DNA from: CBDBDZ01 sp965204215
GTDB lineage: Bacteria > Pseudomonadota > Gammaproteobacteria > Pseudomonadales > GM7GCV1
Assembly (NCBI GenBank): GCA_965204215.1
Contig: CBDBDZ010000014.1
Location: 310,001 to 374,000 of the forward strand
Direction of reading: 5' to 3'
DNA: 64,000 nt
Under the pieces are notes generated by a model. It saw nothing but the letters and a program-made list of their open reading frames with translations, was not told the origin of the DNA and made no database searches. Position numbers and translations under genes: made by a program. Shown here piece by piece: positions 1 through 9,289 of this stretch (position 1 is its first letter; every line of letters begins with the position of its first letter).

Positions 1-2092
1 GGAACGCCTGGCACAGGACTATATTCGAAATTTAATGGAATTGGAAGAAGGCGACCCAGTAGTGCATTTTGAACATGGAGTAGGCATTTACAAAGGGCTT
101 GAAACCCTAACGGTTCGTGGTCAAACTGACGAATTTTTAGTGTTGCTCTACGCTGGAAATGACAAATTGTATGTTCCGGTTTCATCACTACATCTTATCT
201 CCAGGTTCACTTCCAGTCATATTGAGGAAGTTGTTAAACTACATAAATTGGGTGGTGAACAGTGGAGTAAGGCGCGCGATAAAGCTCAAAAAGTCATTCG
301 CGATAGCGCTGCAGAATTGTTAGAAATTTATGCGCGGCGAAGTGCAAGGCAAGGCAGTGCAATTGACTGCGATAAAAACAGTTATAGCAAATTTTGCGCC
401 GAGTTTCCATTTGAAGAAACGCTCGATCAACTTGATGCTATTGAAGCCATTCGCCATGACATGAGTCAAGCCAAACCCATGGATAGACTAGTATGTGGTG
501 ATGTGGGGTTTGGAAAAACCGAAGTTGCTATGCGCGCAGCTTTTATTGCCGCAGCTTCCAATAAGCAAACGGTCTTGATGGTGCCTACAACATTACTTGC
601 CAGCCAGCACTTGGAAACCCTGGCTGAGCGCTTTTCCAACTGGCCTTTTCAGGTTGATTTAATTTCCAGGCTGCAGGCGGGAAATGCAGAAAAGGAAGTG
701 TTGAAGCGTTTTAACGCAGGTAAAGTTGATATTTTAATAGGCACACATAAATTGTTATTTGCCGATTTGGATTTTAGTAATTTAGGATTGTTAATTATCG
801 ACGAAGAACATCGCTTTGGAGTGCGCCAAAAAGAAAAATTAAAGGCACTGCGTGCAGAAGTTGATATATTGTCACTAACAGCAACACCTATTCCGCGAAC
901 CTTGAATATGGCATTATCGTCGATGCGTGATTTGTCCATTATTGCCCAGCCGCCAGCCAAACGCCTGTCAGTTAAAACTTTTATCTGCATGTACGATTTG
1001 GGTATTATTAAAGAAGCTATTCAGCGCGAATTACACCGAGGAGGTCAAGTATATTTTTTACACAATGAAATTAAAACTATTGAACGCACTGCTAATGCAT
1101 TAGCTAAATTAATTCCAGAAGCAAAAATAGCTGTAGGACATGGACAAATGAGAGAGCGTGAATTAGAGCGTGTCATGTTCAATTTTCATCAACAACGCAG
1201 TAATATTTTAGTATGTTCCACTATTATTGAAACGGGTATTGATAATCCTAATGCCAATACGATTATTATGGAGCGAGCTGACAAATTGGGGTTGGCACAA
1301 TTACACCAGTTGCGTGGAAGGGTGGGACGTTCTTATCATCAAGCTTACGCTTACTTATTGACCCCTGAACCTTCCGTAATGTCGAAAGATGCTCGTAAAC
1401 GCCTTGATGCGATTAAAAGCGCTGAACACTTAGGCAGTGGTTTCACACTGGCAACTTACGATTTGGAAATTCGTGGAGCAGGAGAGTTATTAGGCGAGCA
1501 ACAAAGTGGGCAAATTAACGCTATAGGTTTTGATTTGTTTCAAGAGATGCTAGACAAAGCAGTCAGGGAATTGCGCAAAGGCAATAATATTGATGATTTA
1601 TCTATGGTGCGTCCAGTCATTGATATAAATATTGGATTGTCAGCGCTTATACCCAGCGACTATTTGCCTGATGTCAATTTGCGATTAGGGTTTTACAAAA
1701 AAATGGCTGCCACTAAAACCCAAAGCGAGCTGGATACGATACAGATAGAAATGGTTGATCGTTTTGGTTCAACCCCTGATGAAGTTAATTATTTATTTAT
1801 CACCACCGCTTTAAGACAGCGCTGTGACAAGTTGGGTATTGAGAAAATTATTGGCAATGACAAACATTGCAAATTTTGGATTCACAGCGATAATTTGATT
1901 GAAGCGATTCGCATCGTCAATTTAATGCAGCAACATCCTGACAACTTTTCAATGGAAGGTGGCAGCGTCATAAAATTTATGGGTGATGAGCAATATTCGC
2001 TTGCACAACAACAAAATCGCGCTGAGATAATACCAACTATTATTGATGTGTTAGCAGGGGATACCCAATTTAAACCTAGATCCCGTAGTTGA
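1..2092 (+). CDS. mfd: Transcription-repair coupling factor Mfd, C-terminal part (5' end outside window)
   Basis: Mfd is the DNA translocase that removes stalled RNA polymerase at lesions and recruits UvrA. The open frame runs from base 2 without an initiator, so the gene begins upstream; about 697 residues of an expected ~1150 are present. The visible part starts in the RNA-polymerase-interacting domain (GDPVVHFEHGVG), followed by the superfamily 2 helicase core: Walker A GDVGFGKTEVA (about 497–530), DEEH box, motif III LTATPIPRTLNMAL, and motifs V/VI ending in QLRGRVGR. The TRCF C-terminal domain follows. The last residues and the TGA stop (from about 2075) lie inside a family A element, so the native C-terminal tail has been replaced. 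Identity is secure from motif order; the altered tail is read directly from the sequence. Confidence 0.97.
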   Translation, partial: ERLAQDYIRNLMELEEGDPVVHFEHGVGIYKGLETLTVRGQTDEFLVLLYAGNDKLYVPVSSLHLISRFTSSHIEEVVKLHKLGGEQWSKARDKAQKVIRDSAAELLEIYARRSARQGSAIDCDKNSYSKFCAEFPFEETLDQLDAIEAIRHDMSQAKPMDRLVCGDVGFGKTEVAMRAAFIAAASNKQTVLMVPTTLLASQHLETLAERFSNWPFQVDLISRLQAGNAEKEVLKRFNAGKVDILIGTHKLLFADLDFSNLGLLIIDEEHRFGVRQKEKLKALRAEVDILSLTATPIPRTLNMALSSMRDLSIIAQPPAKRLSVKTFICMYDLGIIKEAIQRELHRGGQVYFLHNEIKTIERTANALAKLIPEAKIAVGHGQMRERELERVMFNFHQQRSNILVCSTIIETGIDNPNANTIIMERADKLGLAQLHQLRGRVGRSYHQAYAYLLTPEPSVMSKDARKRLDAIKSAEHLGSGFTLATYDLEIRGAGELLGEQQSGQINAIGFDLFQEMLDKAVRELRKGNNIDDLSMVRPVIDINIGLSALIPSDYLPDVNLRLGFYKKMAATKTQSELDTIQIEMVDRFGSTPDEVNYLFITTALRQRCDKLGIEKIIGNDKHCKFWIHSDNLIEAIRIVNLMQQHPDNFSMEGGSVIKFMGDEQYSLAQQQNRAEIIPTIIDVLAGDTQFKPRSRS

Positions 2093-2315
2093 ACCTGGAA
2101 TTTACAGTTATTTTCAGGAAATAATGCAAGGCATGGCTTGCAGGTAATGGTTGTAGCCCTTACCAAAAGCCATAACGCAGCAGTGTGAACTGAAAAGGGC
2201 TGTAAAGCCAGGTAGCGGTTTGTAATTCACTTATGAAGTGAATCGAAGAATAAGCGTTTATCAATAACATTCAAACTCTTAGAAGTGAAATTAGCGTTCA
2301 ACTGCGGAATCTGGG
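2075..2315 (-). mobile_element. Family A MITE-like element, copy 1 (inverted)
   Basis: A 241-bp element matching the copies at 7967, 26443 and 51892, in the opposite orientation. Its ends are inverted repeats (CCTAGATCCCGTAGTTGAAC on the left; GTTCAACTGCGGAATCTGGG on the right). It is flanked by TTAAA on both sides (2070–2074 and 2316–2320), a 5-bp target duplication. It carries no convincing gene. The left end contributes the final codons and stop of mfd. The ends begin CCTAGATT, like the terminal repeats I recall for ISEcp1 (IS1380 family), so mobilisation by such a transposase is inferred. Confidence 0.9.
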
Positions 2316-2351
2316 TTAAAATGCCTTCCTTGTTTTTTGTATCAATTTTAT

Positions 2352-3419
2352 ATGAAAATTTTAGTTACTGGCACAGCAGGCTTTATTGGTAGTCATCTTG
2401 CCAATAGGTTAGTTGCCAGAGGAGACAGCGTCATCGGTTTAGATAATATCAACGATTATTATGATCAAAATGTCAAGTATGGCAGGTTGCAACGCTCAGG
2501 GATTGTGGAACATTTAGCAGCAGGAGCCGATATTGAATATGGCAAGCTACTCGCATCAACACACAATGATAGTTATCAATTTATTAAACTGAACCTTGAA
2601 GATAAAGCGCAATTAACTGATTTGTTTGCAGCACAACAATTTGATGCGGTATGCAATTTAGCTGCCCAAGCGGGTGTGCGCTATTCCCTGATTAACCCTG
2701 ATGCCTATATCCAAAGCAATATAGTAGGGTTTCTCAATATCCTGGAAGCCTGTCGACATCATAGTGTTGACAATTTATCTTACGCTTCAAGCTCTTCTGT
2801 GTATGGGTTAAATGAAACATTGCCTTTTAGTACAGCGCATAATACGGATCACCCTATTTCGTTGTATGCCGCGTCAAAAAAATCTAACGAGCTAATGGCG
2901 CACACTTACTCTCATTTGTACAATATCCGTACTACAGGGTTGCGTTTTTTTACCGTTTACGGACCTTGGGGCAGACCCGACATGGCACTGTTCCTGTTTG
3001 TAAAAGCCGCGCTTGAAGGTAAAACCATTGATGTGTTTAACCACGGTAAAATGTTGCGCGATTTCACCTATATTGACGATATTGTTGAAGGAGTGGTACG
3101 AGTTATTGATAACCCTGCCAAGGCAGATAGCAACTGGAATGGGTATGATACTTTACCGTCTTCATCTTCTGCCCCTTACAAACTTTATAATATTGGGAAT
3201 AATAACCCGGTACAGCTTATGGATTTTATCCGTGCAATTGAAACCAGGTTGAACGCAATTATTGACAAAAACATGCTGGAAATTCAACCTGGTGATGTGC
3301 CTTCAACATTTGCCGATGTACAGGATTTAGTTGAGGACATGGACTATAAACCCGCAACACCCGTACAGCAAGGCATTAATAATTTTATAGATTGGTATCG
3401 AGAATTTTACAACGTATAG
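2352..3419 (+). CDS. NAD-dependent nucleotide-sugar epimerase, probable UDP-glucuronate 4-epimerase
   Basis: Extended SDR of 355 residues. The N-terminal Rossmann motif is [13 protein letters not shown]. The [12 protein letters not shown] segment is typical of UDP-glucuronate 4-epimerases (LspL/Cap1J group). The catalytic YxxxK lies in [11 protein letters not shown], and the substrate region has [17 protein letters not shown]. It would interconvert UDP-glucuronic and UDP-galacturonic acid in the cytoplasm. The ATG at 2352 is preferred over an upstream TTG at 2337 because family members begin at MKILVTG. The next gene, a UDP-sugar 6-dehydrogenase, starts 7 bp downstream, so the pair probably supplies a UDP-uronate. 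The substrate could instead be an N-acetylated UDP-hexuronate. This is the first gene of the glycan locus after the element at the end of mfd. Confidence 0.85.
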   Translation: MKILVTGTAGFIGSHLANRLVARGDSVIGLDNINDYYDQNVKYGRLQRSGIVEHLAAGADIEYGKLLASTHNDSYQFIKLNLEDKAQLTDLFAAQQFDAVCNLAAQAGVRYSLINPDAYIQSNIVGFLNILEACRHHSVDNLSYASSSSVYGLNETLPFSTAHNTDHPISLYAASKKSNELMAHTYSHLYNIRTTGLRFFTVYGPWGRPDMALFLFVKAALEGKTIDVFNHGKMLRDFTYIDDIVEGVVRVIDNPAKADSNWNGYDTLPSSSSAPYKLYNIGNNNPVQLMDFIRAIETRLNAIIDKNMLEIQPGDVPSTFADVQDLVEDMDYKPATPVQQGINNFIDWYREFYNV

Positions 3420-3426
3420 ATCGGCT

Positions 3427-4695
3427 GTGGACACAATAGCAATTATTGGTTTAGGTTACGTTGGTCTGCCATTGGCGCATGCCTTCAGCGCCAGGTACAA
3501 AGTGGTAGGGTTTGATGTAGACCCTACGCGTATTGAACAACTTCGCAATATTGAAGACCGAACGCTGGAATTAACACAAGAACAATTACAAGAAGCATTG
3601 ACCAATGGTATTACATTCACAACGGATATAGCGTTATTAAAGCAATGTAATATTTTTATTGTTACCGTACCGACTCCAATTGATCATAATAAGAAACCGA
3701 ATTTACAACCCCTTGTAAGTGCCAGCGAGACGGTGGGGGCAGTTATCAAGAAAGGCGACATCGTTATTTATGAATCGACGGTGTATCCAGGTGCTACCGA
3801 AGAAGATTGTGTGCCCATACTGGAAAAGATTAGTGAACTGCAATTTAATGTGGACTTTTACTGCGGTTATAGCCCAGAGCGTATAAACCCTGGCGATAAA
3901 AAGCATACCGTTTCACAAATTGTTAAAGTCACATCGGGAAGTACACCAGAAATTGCAAACAAGGTGGATAAGTTGTACAACAGCATTATTGATACGGGTA
4001 CGCATTTAGCGCCATCCATCAAGGTTGCAGAAGCGGCTAAAGTTATTGAAAATGCACAACGCGATATTAACATTGCCTTTATGAATGAATTGGCAATGAT
4101 GTTTAACAAGATGGGTATTGATACCAGAGCTGTATTACAAGCGGCAAGTACTAAATGGAATTTTCTCAATTTTGAACCAGGATTAGTAGGAGGACACTGC
4201 ATAGGGGTAGATCCTTACTATTTAACGTCTAAAGCTGAGCAAGTTGGTTATAAGCCAGAAATTATTCTGGCAGGAAGACGCTTGAACGATAGCATGGGAT
4301 TGTATATTGCCGCACAATTAACCAAGGTGATGATTCAGAAAAAGATAGCGGTTGAATCGTCTAATGTACTGATAATGGGTTTAACCTTTAAAGAAAATTG
4401 TCCTGATTTGCGCAATACAAAAGTCGTTGATATTGTAAATGAATTGCGAGATTACGGCTGTCATTTATCACTCTATGACCCCTGGGTAAAACCTGAAGAG
4501 ACCGTAACGGAATTTGGATTGCCAGCTATTGATCAACCACAAAAAGGTGCTTACGATGCTATTGTTTTGGCAGTAGGGCATAGACAGTTTAAGGAAATGT
4601 CAATTAAAGCAGTTAAAATGTTGGGCAAATCAAATTGTGTGCTGTTTGATTTAAAAGGGGTTCTAAAAGACAGTGACGTTGATTACCGGCTTTAA
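3427..4695 (+). CDS. tviB: UDP-N-acetylhexosamine 6-dehydrogenase (TviB/WbpO type)
   Basis: A UDP-glucose/GDP-mannose dehydrogenase-family enzyme of 422 residues with the three expected parts: N-terminal NAD domain ([14 protein letters not shown]), central domain, and C-terminal UDP-binding domain. The catalytic Cys is in [12 protein letters not shown]. The overall pattern, including [15 protein letters not shown], resembles TviB/WbpO more than Ugd or WecC. It oxidises C6 of a UDP-HexNAc to the uronic acid using two NAD+. The start is GTG, 7 bp after the upstream epimerase, implying one transcript. Exact substrate (UDP-GlcNAc or UDP-GalNAc) cannot be settled from sequence, so the symbol is by family resemblance. 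Confidence 0.85.
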   Translation: MDTIAIIGLGYVGLPLAHAFSARYKVVGFDVDPTRIEQLRNIEDRTLELTQEQLQEALTNGITFTTDIALLKQCNIFIVTVPTPIDHNKKPNLQPLVSASETVGAVIKKGDIVIYESTVYPGATEEDCVPILEKISELQFNVDFYCGYSPERINPGDKKHTVSQIVKVTSGSTPEIANKVDKLYNSIIDTGTHLAPSIKVAEAAKVIENAQRDINIAFMNELAMMFNKMGIDTRAVLQAASTKWNFLNFEPGLVGGHCIGVDPYYLTSKAEQVGYKPEIILAGRRLNDSMGLYIAAQLTKVMIQKKIAVESSNVLIMGLTFKENCPDLRNTKVVDIVNELRDYGCHLSLYDPWVKPEETVTEFGLPAIDQPQKGAYDAIVLAVGHRQFKEMSIKAVKMLGKSNCVLFDLKGVLKDSDVDYRL

Positions 4696-4741
4696 AATAT
4701 GCAGGTGACAGATGCTATTTGCACAATCACTTGCGCAATTT

Positions 4742-4781
4742 AGCCATCGAAGGCAAGGTATTAATCATCTTGCTGATGGCT
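4742..4781 (+). other. Two-part stem-loop downstream of the dehydrogenase gene
   Basis: AGCCATC (4742–4748) pairs with GATGGCT (4775–4781), and inside it GCAAG (4753–4757) pairs with CTTGC (4769–4773). No T run follows, so it is not a classical Rho-independent terminator. It could be an RNA-protecting or attenuating structure. It sits directly before the promoter at 4790. Confidence 0.5.
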
Positions 4782-4789
4782 ATTGAGAG

Positions 4790-4817
4790 TTGCCAAAAAC
4801 AGATATGTCTCTATAAT
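4790..4817 (+). promoter_or_regulatory. Probable sigma-70 promoter for the legionaminic-acid operon
   Basis: TTGCCA (4790–4795), 16-bp spacer, then a perfect TATAAT (4812–4817). Predicted transcription starts near 4824, leaving a leader of about 110 bases before legG at 4935. An inverted repeat GTTCA…TGAAC lies just after the -10 box (4818–4832) and could be an operator; that role is inference. Confidence 0.6.
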
Positions 4818-4934
4818 GTTCAAGCACTGAACATGCCGTATTTTATTGGGTTTTACATAGTATAATCCTGCGGTAGCCTGCCTGAAACTTTTAGGAATTT
4901 TAACCCAGAATATGTTTGGTTTCTATTTACCCAA

Positions 4935-6095
4935 ATGACGAGTATTAAGCGAATAGGTTTTGTTACTGGTACGCGTGCAGATTATGGCTTGTTATCCAAA
5001 ACCATACATTTAGTTCAGCAAGACAGCAGGTTTGAGGGGCTAGTTTTTGTTTGCGGTACACATTTTTCGGAAAACTATGGCAATACTATAAATGAATTAC
5101 GTGATGATGGTGTAGATAACATTGTTCCTGTCGAGATGTTGCTGTCGTCTTCTTCAATGGTCGGGACGGCGAAGTCAATGGGTTTGGCGGTATTGGGATT
5201 TACTGATGCATTCAGTTATAACCAGTTAGATGCCATTATTATTCTTGGGGATCGCTATGAGGCTTTGGCAGCGGCTCAAACAGCCATGGTGTTGGGTATT
5301 CCCATTGTTCATATTCATGGCGGTGAAATTACCGAAGGAGCATTTGATGATGGCATTAGACACGCGATTACCAAAATGGCAAATATTCATTTTGTAGCTA
5401 CGTCTACTTTTGCAAGGCGAGTATGTCAACTGGGAGAAAATGAAGATGCGGTTTTTGTGGTAGGAGCACCTGGTTTGGACAATATTAATAGTGAGCAACC
5501 ATTATCAAAAGCAGCCATTTTTTCTGAATTAGGGCTGGATACGAAACGGCCAGTATCACTTGTTACCTACCACCCTGTGACGCGAGCAATGGATGTTAAT
5601 GAGAACGACATCTATCCCTTGATAGAGAGCATTAAGGAGAATTCTGATATGAATTATGTCATTACATACCCCAATGCCGATGGCGGAGGAGACGAAATTA
5701 TCAGGCAATGGCAGTCTATTTCCAAGGCAGATAATATAAAGTTGGTACCATCATTAGGGACGAGGAATTATCTTTCACTGATGAAATATGCTACTGCGGT
5801 TATTGGTAATTCTTCTAGTGGCATCATTGAGGCACCGAGTTTTAAAATATCGACAATTAATATAGGGACCAGGCAGCGAGGCCGCCCCAGAGCACTTTCG
5901 GTAATAGATGTCGATATGAATCAAAGTGCTATTTCAGATGCTATAAAATTGAGTTGCAATAAAAATTATAAGCAAAAGTTGCAAACCACTGTCAATCCAT
6001 ACGGTCAAGGGGATGCCGCTCTGCAAATTATTGAGCTACTGGCTCAATTGAATTTTGCTGACTATCAATTGAAGTCTTTTGTCGATAGGGTTTAA
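4935..6095 (+). CDS. legG: NDP-sugar 2-epimerase (hydrolysing), LegG/NeuC family
   Basis: A 386-residue GT-B-fold hydrolysing epimerase. Hallmarks are the N-terminal VTGTRADYGLL, ILGDRYEALAAA, HIHGGEITEGAFDD and the C-terminal IGNSSSGIIEAPS. The family releases the nucleotide from an NDP-2-acetamido sugar and inverts C2. In the legionaminic pathway it yields 2,4-diacetamido-2,4,6-trideoxymannose; in sialic acid synthesis it yields ManNAc. The neighbours (ptmE, ptmA, LegA-type amidotransferase) and the legB/legC pair downstream favour LegG (PtmD of Campylobacter) over NeuC. It is the first gene after a strong promoter. The family call is secure; the LegG assignment rests on context. Confidence 0.85.
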   Translation: MTSIKRIGFVTGTRADYGLLSKTIHLVQQDSRFEGLVFVCGTHFSENYGNTINELRDDGVDNIVPVEMLLSSSSMVGTAKSMGLAVLGFTDAFSYNQLDAIIILGDRYEALAAAQTAMVLGIPIVHIHGGEITEGAFDDGIRHAITKMANIHFVATSTFARRVCQLGENEDAVFVVGAPGLDNINSEQPLSKAAIFSELGLDTKRPVSLVTYHPVTRAMDVNENDIYPLIESIKENSDMNYVITYPNADGGGDEIIRQWQSISKADNIKLVPSLGTRNYLSLMKYATAVIGNSSSGIIEAPSFKISTINIGTRQRGRPRALSVIDVDMNQSAISDAIKLSCNKNYKQKLQTTVNPYGQGDAALQIIELLAQLNFADYQLKSFVDRV

Positions 6096-6121
6096 TACCA
6101 TTTCTAAAAAATATTAACATG

Positions 6122-6224
6122 ATTAGTGCTATAGAGGATGTTAAAAACTTGAGAGGCAGGATAGCCTCGACAAAGCTACAGGGATGTACTCGTGCGGTTT
6201 TTAACATCTTCTATAACACTAAAT
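6122..6224. repeat. Family E palindromic element (103 bp)
   Basis: Imperfect terminal inverted repeats of about 28 bp: TAGTGCTATAGAGGATGTTA near the left end matches the complement of TAACATCTTCTATAACACTA on the right. The centre has a small GAGGC…GCCTC hairpin. There is no coding capacity and no clear target duplication. It lies between legG and legI and would fold into a long hairpin in the operon mRNA, so it might act on stability or polarity. Only one copy is present here. Confidence 0.65.
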
Positions 6225-6247
6225 ATTTATTGTGATTGATATAAGTG

Positions 6248-7324
6248 ATGGGAAAAACAACCATAATAGCAGAAATAGGCGTCAATCATAACGGCGATAT
6301 TGAACTGGCGAAAAAGCTGATTGACCAGGCAGTGCTTGCTAACGCAGATGTTGTCAAATTTCAAACATTTAAGGCAGAGCGGTTAGCATCGCAATCTGCT
6401 CAAAAAGCCGCTTATCAGGTTACTAATACCAATAAAACTGAATCGCAACAGGAAATGTTGAAGGCACTGGAATTATCGTTTAACGATTTCAAAGTGCTCG
6501 CTGATTATTCAAAAGCAAATAGTATTGAGTTTTTATCCACGGCATTTGATAAGGAAAGTCTTGATTTTTTGGTACAGGAAATTGGTTTAAAAACCTTGAA
6601 GATAGCATCGGGGGAACTTACCAATGCGCCACTGCTGTTGCAACACGCAAAAACGGGTTGCGATATGATTGTATCGACAGGCATGGCGACACTGGAAGAT
6701 ATTGAACAGGCATTGAGCATTATTGCGTTTGGTTATCTCAATGATACTGAAAGCCCAGGCATTAATGCGTTTAAGAAAATTTATGCATCTGCCGAAGCTA
6801 AGCAGGTTTTACATGATAAAGTTAAATTACTGCATTGCACCACTCAGTATCCTGCTCCTTTTGAGGATATTAATTTAAGAGCAATGGATACCTTAAAGGA
6901 AAATTTTAACCTGAATGTAGGGTATTCGGATCACAGTGAAGGCATATTGGTAGCCATTGCAGCGGTAGCGCGCGGAGCAACTTTGATTGAAAAGCACTTT
7001 ACTCTGGATACGTCAATGGAAGGACCTGATCATCGGGCATCATTAAACCCTGCTCAGTTAAAACAGATGATCGATTCGATTCGAGCAGTAGAGTTAGTAT
7101 TGGGTGATGGCGTAAAAGCACCAAGACCATCCGAATTAGGCAATATTAATATTGCCAGAAAAAGCCTAATTGCTTCTGATGATATTCGGCAAGGTGAGCA
7201 GTTTAGTCCTGACAATATAGATACCAAAAGACCAGGTCATGGAGTAAGCCCTGGCCATTATTGGGACTATTTGAGTCGAAGTGCGAAAAGGGCTTATAGT
7301 AAAGGGGATATGCTAGTTGACTAA
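6248..7324 (+). CDS. legI: N-acetylneuraminate/legionaminate synthase (NeuB/LegI family)
   Basis: A 358-residue nonulosonate synthase: TIM barrel (IAEIGVNHNGD at the N terminus, VKFQTFKAE, STGMAT, GYSDHSEG, EKHFTLD) and a C-terminal antifreeze-like SAF domain (RPGHGVSPGHYWDYL). It condenses phosphoenolpyruvate with the mannosamine-type sugar made by LegG. Legionaminic acid is the expected product from the neighbourhood; sialic or pseudaminic acid synthases share these motifs. ATG 6248 is chosen over the adjacent GTG 6245. Its end overlaps the next gene by 8 bp, indicating translational coupling. Confidence 0.9.
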   Translation: MGKTTIIAEIGVNHNGDIELAKKLIDQAVLANADVVKFQTFKAERLASQSAQKAAYQVTNTNKTESQQEMLKALELSFNDFKVLADYSKANSIEFLSTAFDKESLDFLVQEIGLKTLKIASGELTNAPLLLQHAKTGCDMIVSTGMATLEDIEQALSIIAFGYLNDTESPGINAFKKIYASAEAKQVLHDKVKLLHCTTQYPAPFEDINLRAMDTLKENFNLNVGYSDHSEGILVAIAAVARGATLIEKHFTLDTSMEGPDHRASLNPAQLKQMIDSIRAVELVLGDGVKAPRPSELGNINIARKSLIASDDIRQGEQFSPDNIDTKRPGHGVSPGHYWDYLSRSAKRAYSKGDMLVD

Positions 7325-7955
7325 ACCTCTAATTTTTATTGGGGCTGGTGGTCATGCAGCGGTTTTAATGGATATTTTGATTCAACAAGGTCGTAACATC
7401 ATCGGCATTGTTAGCCCAAAGAAAGACGAGCGCTCCATTTTCAGCGGTGTTGACTGGTATACAAATGATGAAGATGTGTTAAAGTTTGACTGTTCGGACG
7501 TCAAATTGGTCAATGCAGTGGGCTCAATACCGGGTCAGAAGCTCAGATATCAGTTGACCAATTACTATAAAAAATTGGGCTATGAATTTGAAACAGTTAT
7601 TTCAGATCACGCCATTGTTTCATCAAATGCTACACTATTGGAAGGAACACAAGTAATGCACGGTGCCATTATCAACTCAGGAAGCGAAATAGGTGCTTAT
7701 ACAATTATCAACACTGGGGCAATTGTAGAACATGATTGCAACATAGGTAGCGAAAATCATATCGCTCCAGGGGTTACTATTTCTGGCGGTGTTACCACAG
7801 GTAATCAGGTACATCTGGGAATTGGGTCATCGGTAATACAATCTGTCACCATTGGTGATAATAGTGTGGTTGGAGCGGGAGCTACAATAACCAGGTCTAT
7901 CGGTAGCAATGCCATTTGCTATCCTGCACCCATAGTGAAAAAGTCGTTAAAATAG
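7317..7955 (+). CDS. legH: Sugar O/N-acyltransferase of the NeuD/PglD family, probable LegH
   Basis: A 212-residue protein with an N-terminal PglD-type sugar-binding Rossmann half (IFIGAGGHAAVLMDIL) and a C-terminal left-handed beta-helix of hexapeptide repeats (NTGAIVEHDCNIGSENHIAP and following). Such enzymes transfer acetyl from acetyl-CoA to a 4-amino group or a hydroxyl. Here it is the best candidate for N-acetylating the LegC product, since no other acetyltransferase is in the locus. An O-acetyltransferase role, as for NeuD, remains possible. The start is TTG inside the 3' end of legI. Confidence 0.8.
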   Translation: MTKPLIFIGAGGHAAVLMDILIQQGRNIIGIVSPKKDERSIFSGVDWYTNDEDVLKFDCSDVKLVNAVGSIPGQKLRYQLTNYYKKLGYEFETVISDHAIVSSNATLLEGTQVMHGAIINSGSEIGAYTIINTGAIVEHDCNIGSENHIAPGVTISGGVTTGNQVHLGIGSSVIQSVTIGDNSVVGAGATITRSIGSNAICYPAPIVKKSLK

Positions 7956-7966
7956 CAATGAATAAT

Positions 7967-8207
7967 CCTAGATTCCGCAGTTGAACGCTAATTTCACTTC
8001 TAAGAGTTTGAATGTTATTGATAAACGCTTATTCTTCGATTCACTTCATAAGTGAATTACAAACCGCTACCTGGCTTTACAGCCCTTTTCAGTTCACACT
8101 GCTGCGTTATGGCTTTTGGTAAGGGCTACAACCATTACCTGCAAGCCATGCCTTGCATTATTTCCTGAAAATAACTGTAAATTCCAGGTTCAACTACGGA
8201 ATCTAGG
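7967..8207 (+). mobile_element. Family A MITE-like element, copy 2
   Basis: A 241-bp element with end repeats CCTAGATTCCGCAGTTGAAC and the complement GTTCAACTACGGAATCTAGG. It is flanked by a perfect 5-bp duplication ATAAT (7962–7966 and 8208–8212). It fills almost the whole gap between legH and the ptmE-like gene. The AGG of the right terminal repeat lies 9 bases before the chosen start codon of that gene and may serve as its ribosome binding site. An internal hairpin (ATTCACTT…AAGTGAAT) is present. Confidence 0.92.
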
Positions 8208-8216
8208 ATAATGATT

Positions 8217-9281
8217 ATGCAAAACTCTCAAAATATTTTAATATTACCTTCATCCTCTATTAAACAGGCAATGAAAGTGCTTAATCGGGAAGGCTCGGGA
8301 TTTTTGGCTGTTGTTAATAGCGATAAAATATTGTTGGGTACATTAACGGATGGCGACATAAGAAGGGCATTGACGAATGATTATGGATTAGATACGGTCG
8401 TTTCTGATGTAATGAAGTTAAACCCTCAAACGGCTGTTGATGGAACCAGTAAAGCAGAAATTTATCAATTGTTGGTTGACAAAAAAATATCTGTAATACC
8501 CATTGTTGACAATAATGGAAGACTGATTGACATTAAGTCAATTTACGACTTTCGGGGAAAGAATCAACATGATAATCCAGTATTTATTATGGCAGGAGGA
8601 TTTGGCACTCGTTTGAAACCATTGACAGATAACTGTCCTAAACCCATGCTAAAAGTAGGCGACAAGCCTATTTTGGGAATATTGCTAGAGAAATTTATAC
8701 AGGCGGGATTTCATAAATTTTATATATCAATACATTATAGACCTGAGGTGATTCAAGATTACTTTGGCAACGGTTCTAATTGGAACGTCAAAATAAAATA
8801 CATTCACGAGACAGAGCCTCTTGGAACAGGTGGCTCATTAGGGCTGCTGCCTGATGATATAGGTGATTTGCCTGTTATCGTTATTAATGGTGACATTCTA
8901 TCAAAAATCAATTTTGGACAGTTGTTAGCATATCATAGTAAATACCGTGCCAAAGCTACTATTTGTGTTAGAGAACATGAATATCAGATACCCTTTGGAG
9001 TCATTGAAAATGATGGGCATTTAATTACAGAAATGGTTGAAAAGCCAATCTATCGCCACTATATCAATGCAGGTATTTATGTTATTGAACCCGATGTCAT
9101 TCGCGCTGTACCAAAGAATAAAAATATTGATATGCCTATTTTTTTACAGTCTTTTACGGGTGAATTGGTAATGTACCCCTTTCATGATTATTGGTTGGAT
9201 ATTGGTCGTTTTAGCGATTTTGACAAAGCTCAAAAGGATATTATTGCATTGGAACTGGGCGCTCCTTATCAATTAATATAA
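8217..9281 (+). CDS. ptmE: CBS-domain sugar-phosphate nucleotidyltransferase (PtmE-like)
   Basis: A 354-residue fusion. A CBS pair occupies roughly residues 1–115 (GTLTDGDIRRAL, ISVIPIVDNNGRLIDI). A nucleotidyltransferase domain follows from about 120 (MAGGFGTRLKPLT, CPKPMLKVGDKP, ETEPLGTGGS, VINGDIL). In Campylobacter the homologous PtmE makes GDP-glucosamine for legionaminic-acid synthesis, so a GDP-linked route is inferred. Start choice is between ATG 8211, inside the target duplication of element A, and ATG 8217; the second has better spacing to the element's AGG. It is followed 8 bp later by an oxidoreductase gene. Confidence 0.85.
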   Translation: MQNSQNILILPSSSIKQAMKVLNREGSGFLAVVNSDKILLGTLTDGDIRRALTNDYGLDTVVSDVMKLNPQTAVDGTSKAEIYQLLVDKKISVIPIVDNNGRLIDIKSIYDFRGKNQHDNPVFIMAGGFGTRLKPLTDNCPKPMLKVGDKPILGILLEKFIQAGFHKFYISIHYRPEVIQDYFGNGSNWNVKIKYIHETEPLGTGGSLGLLPDDIGDLPVIVINGDILSKINFGQLLAYHSKYRAKATICVREHEYQIPFGVIENDGHLITEMVEKPIYRHYINAGIYVIEPDVIRAVPKNKNIDMPIFLQSFTGELVMYPFHDYWLDIGRFSDFDKAQKDIIALELGAPYQLI

Positions 9282-9289
9282 CTACTATT

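Noticed and set aside
4861..4866. Second TATAAT as the legG promoter
   Set aside because: No acceptable -35 box at 16–18 bp upstream; the site at 4790–4817 is better.
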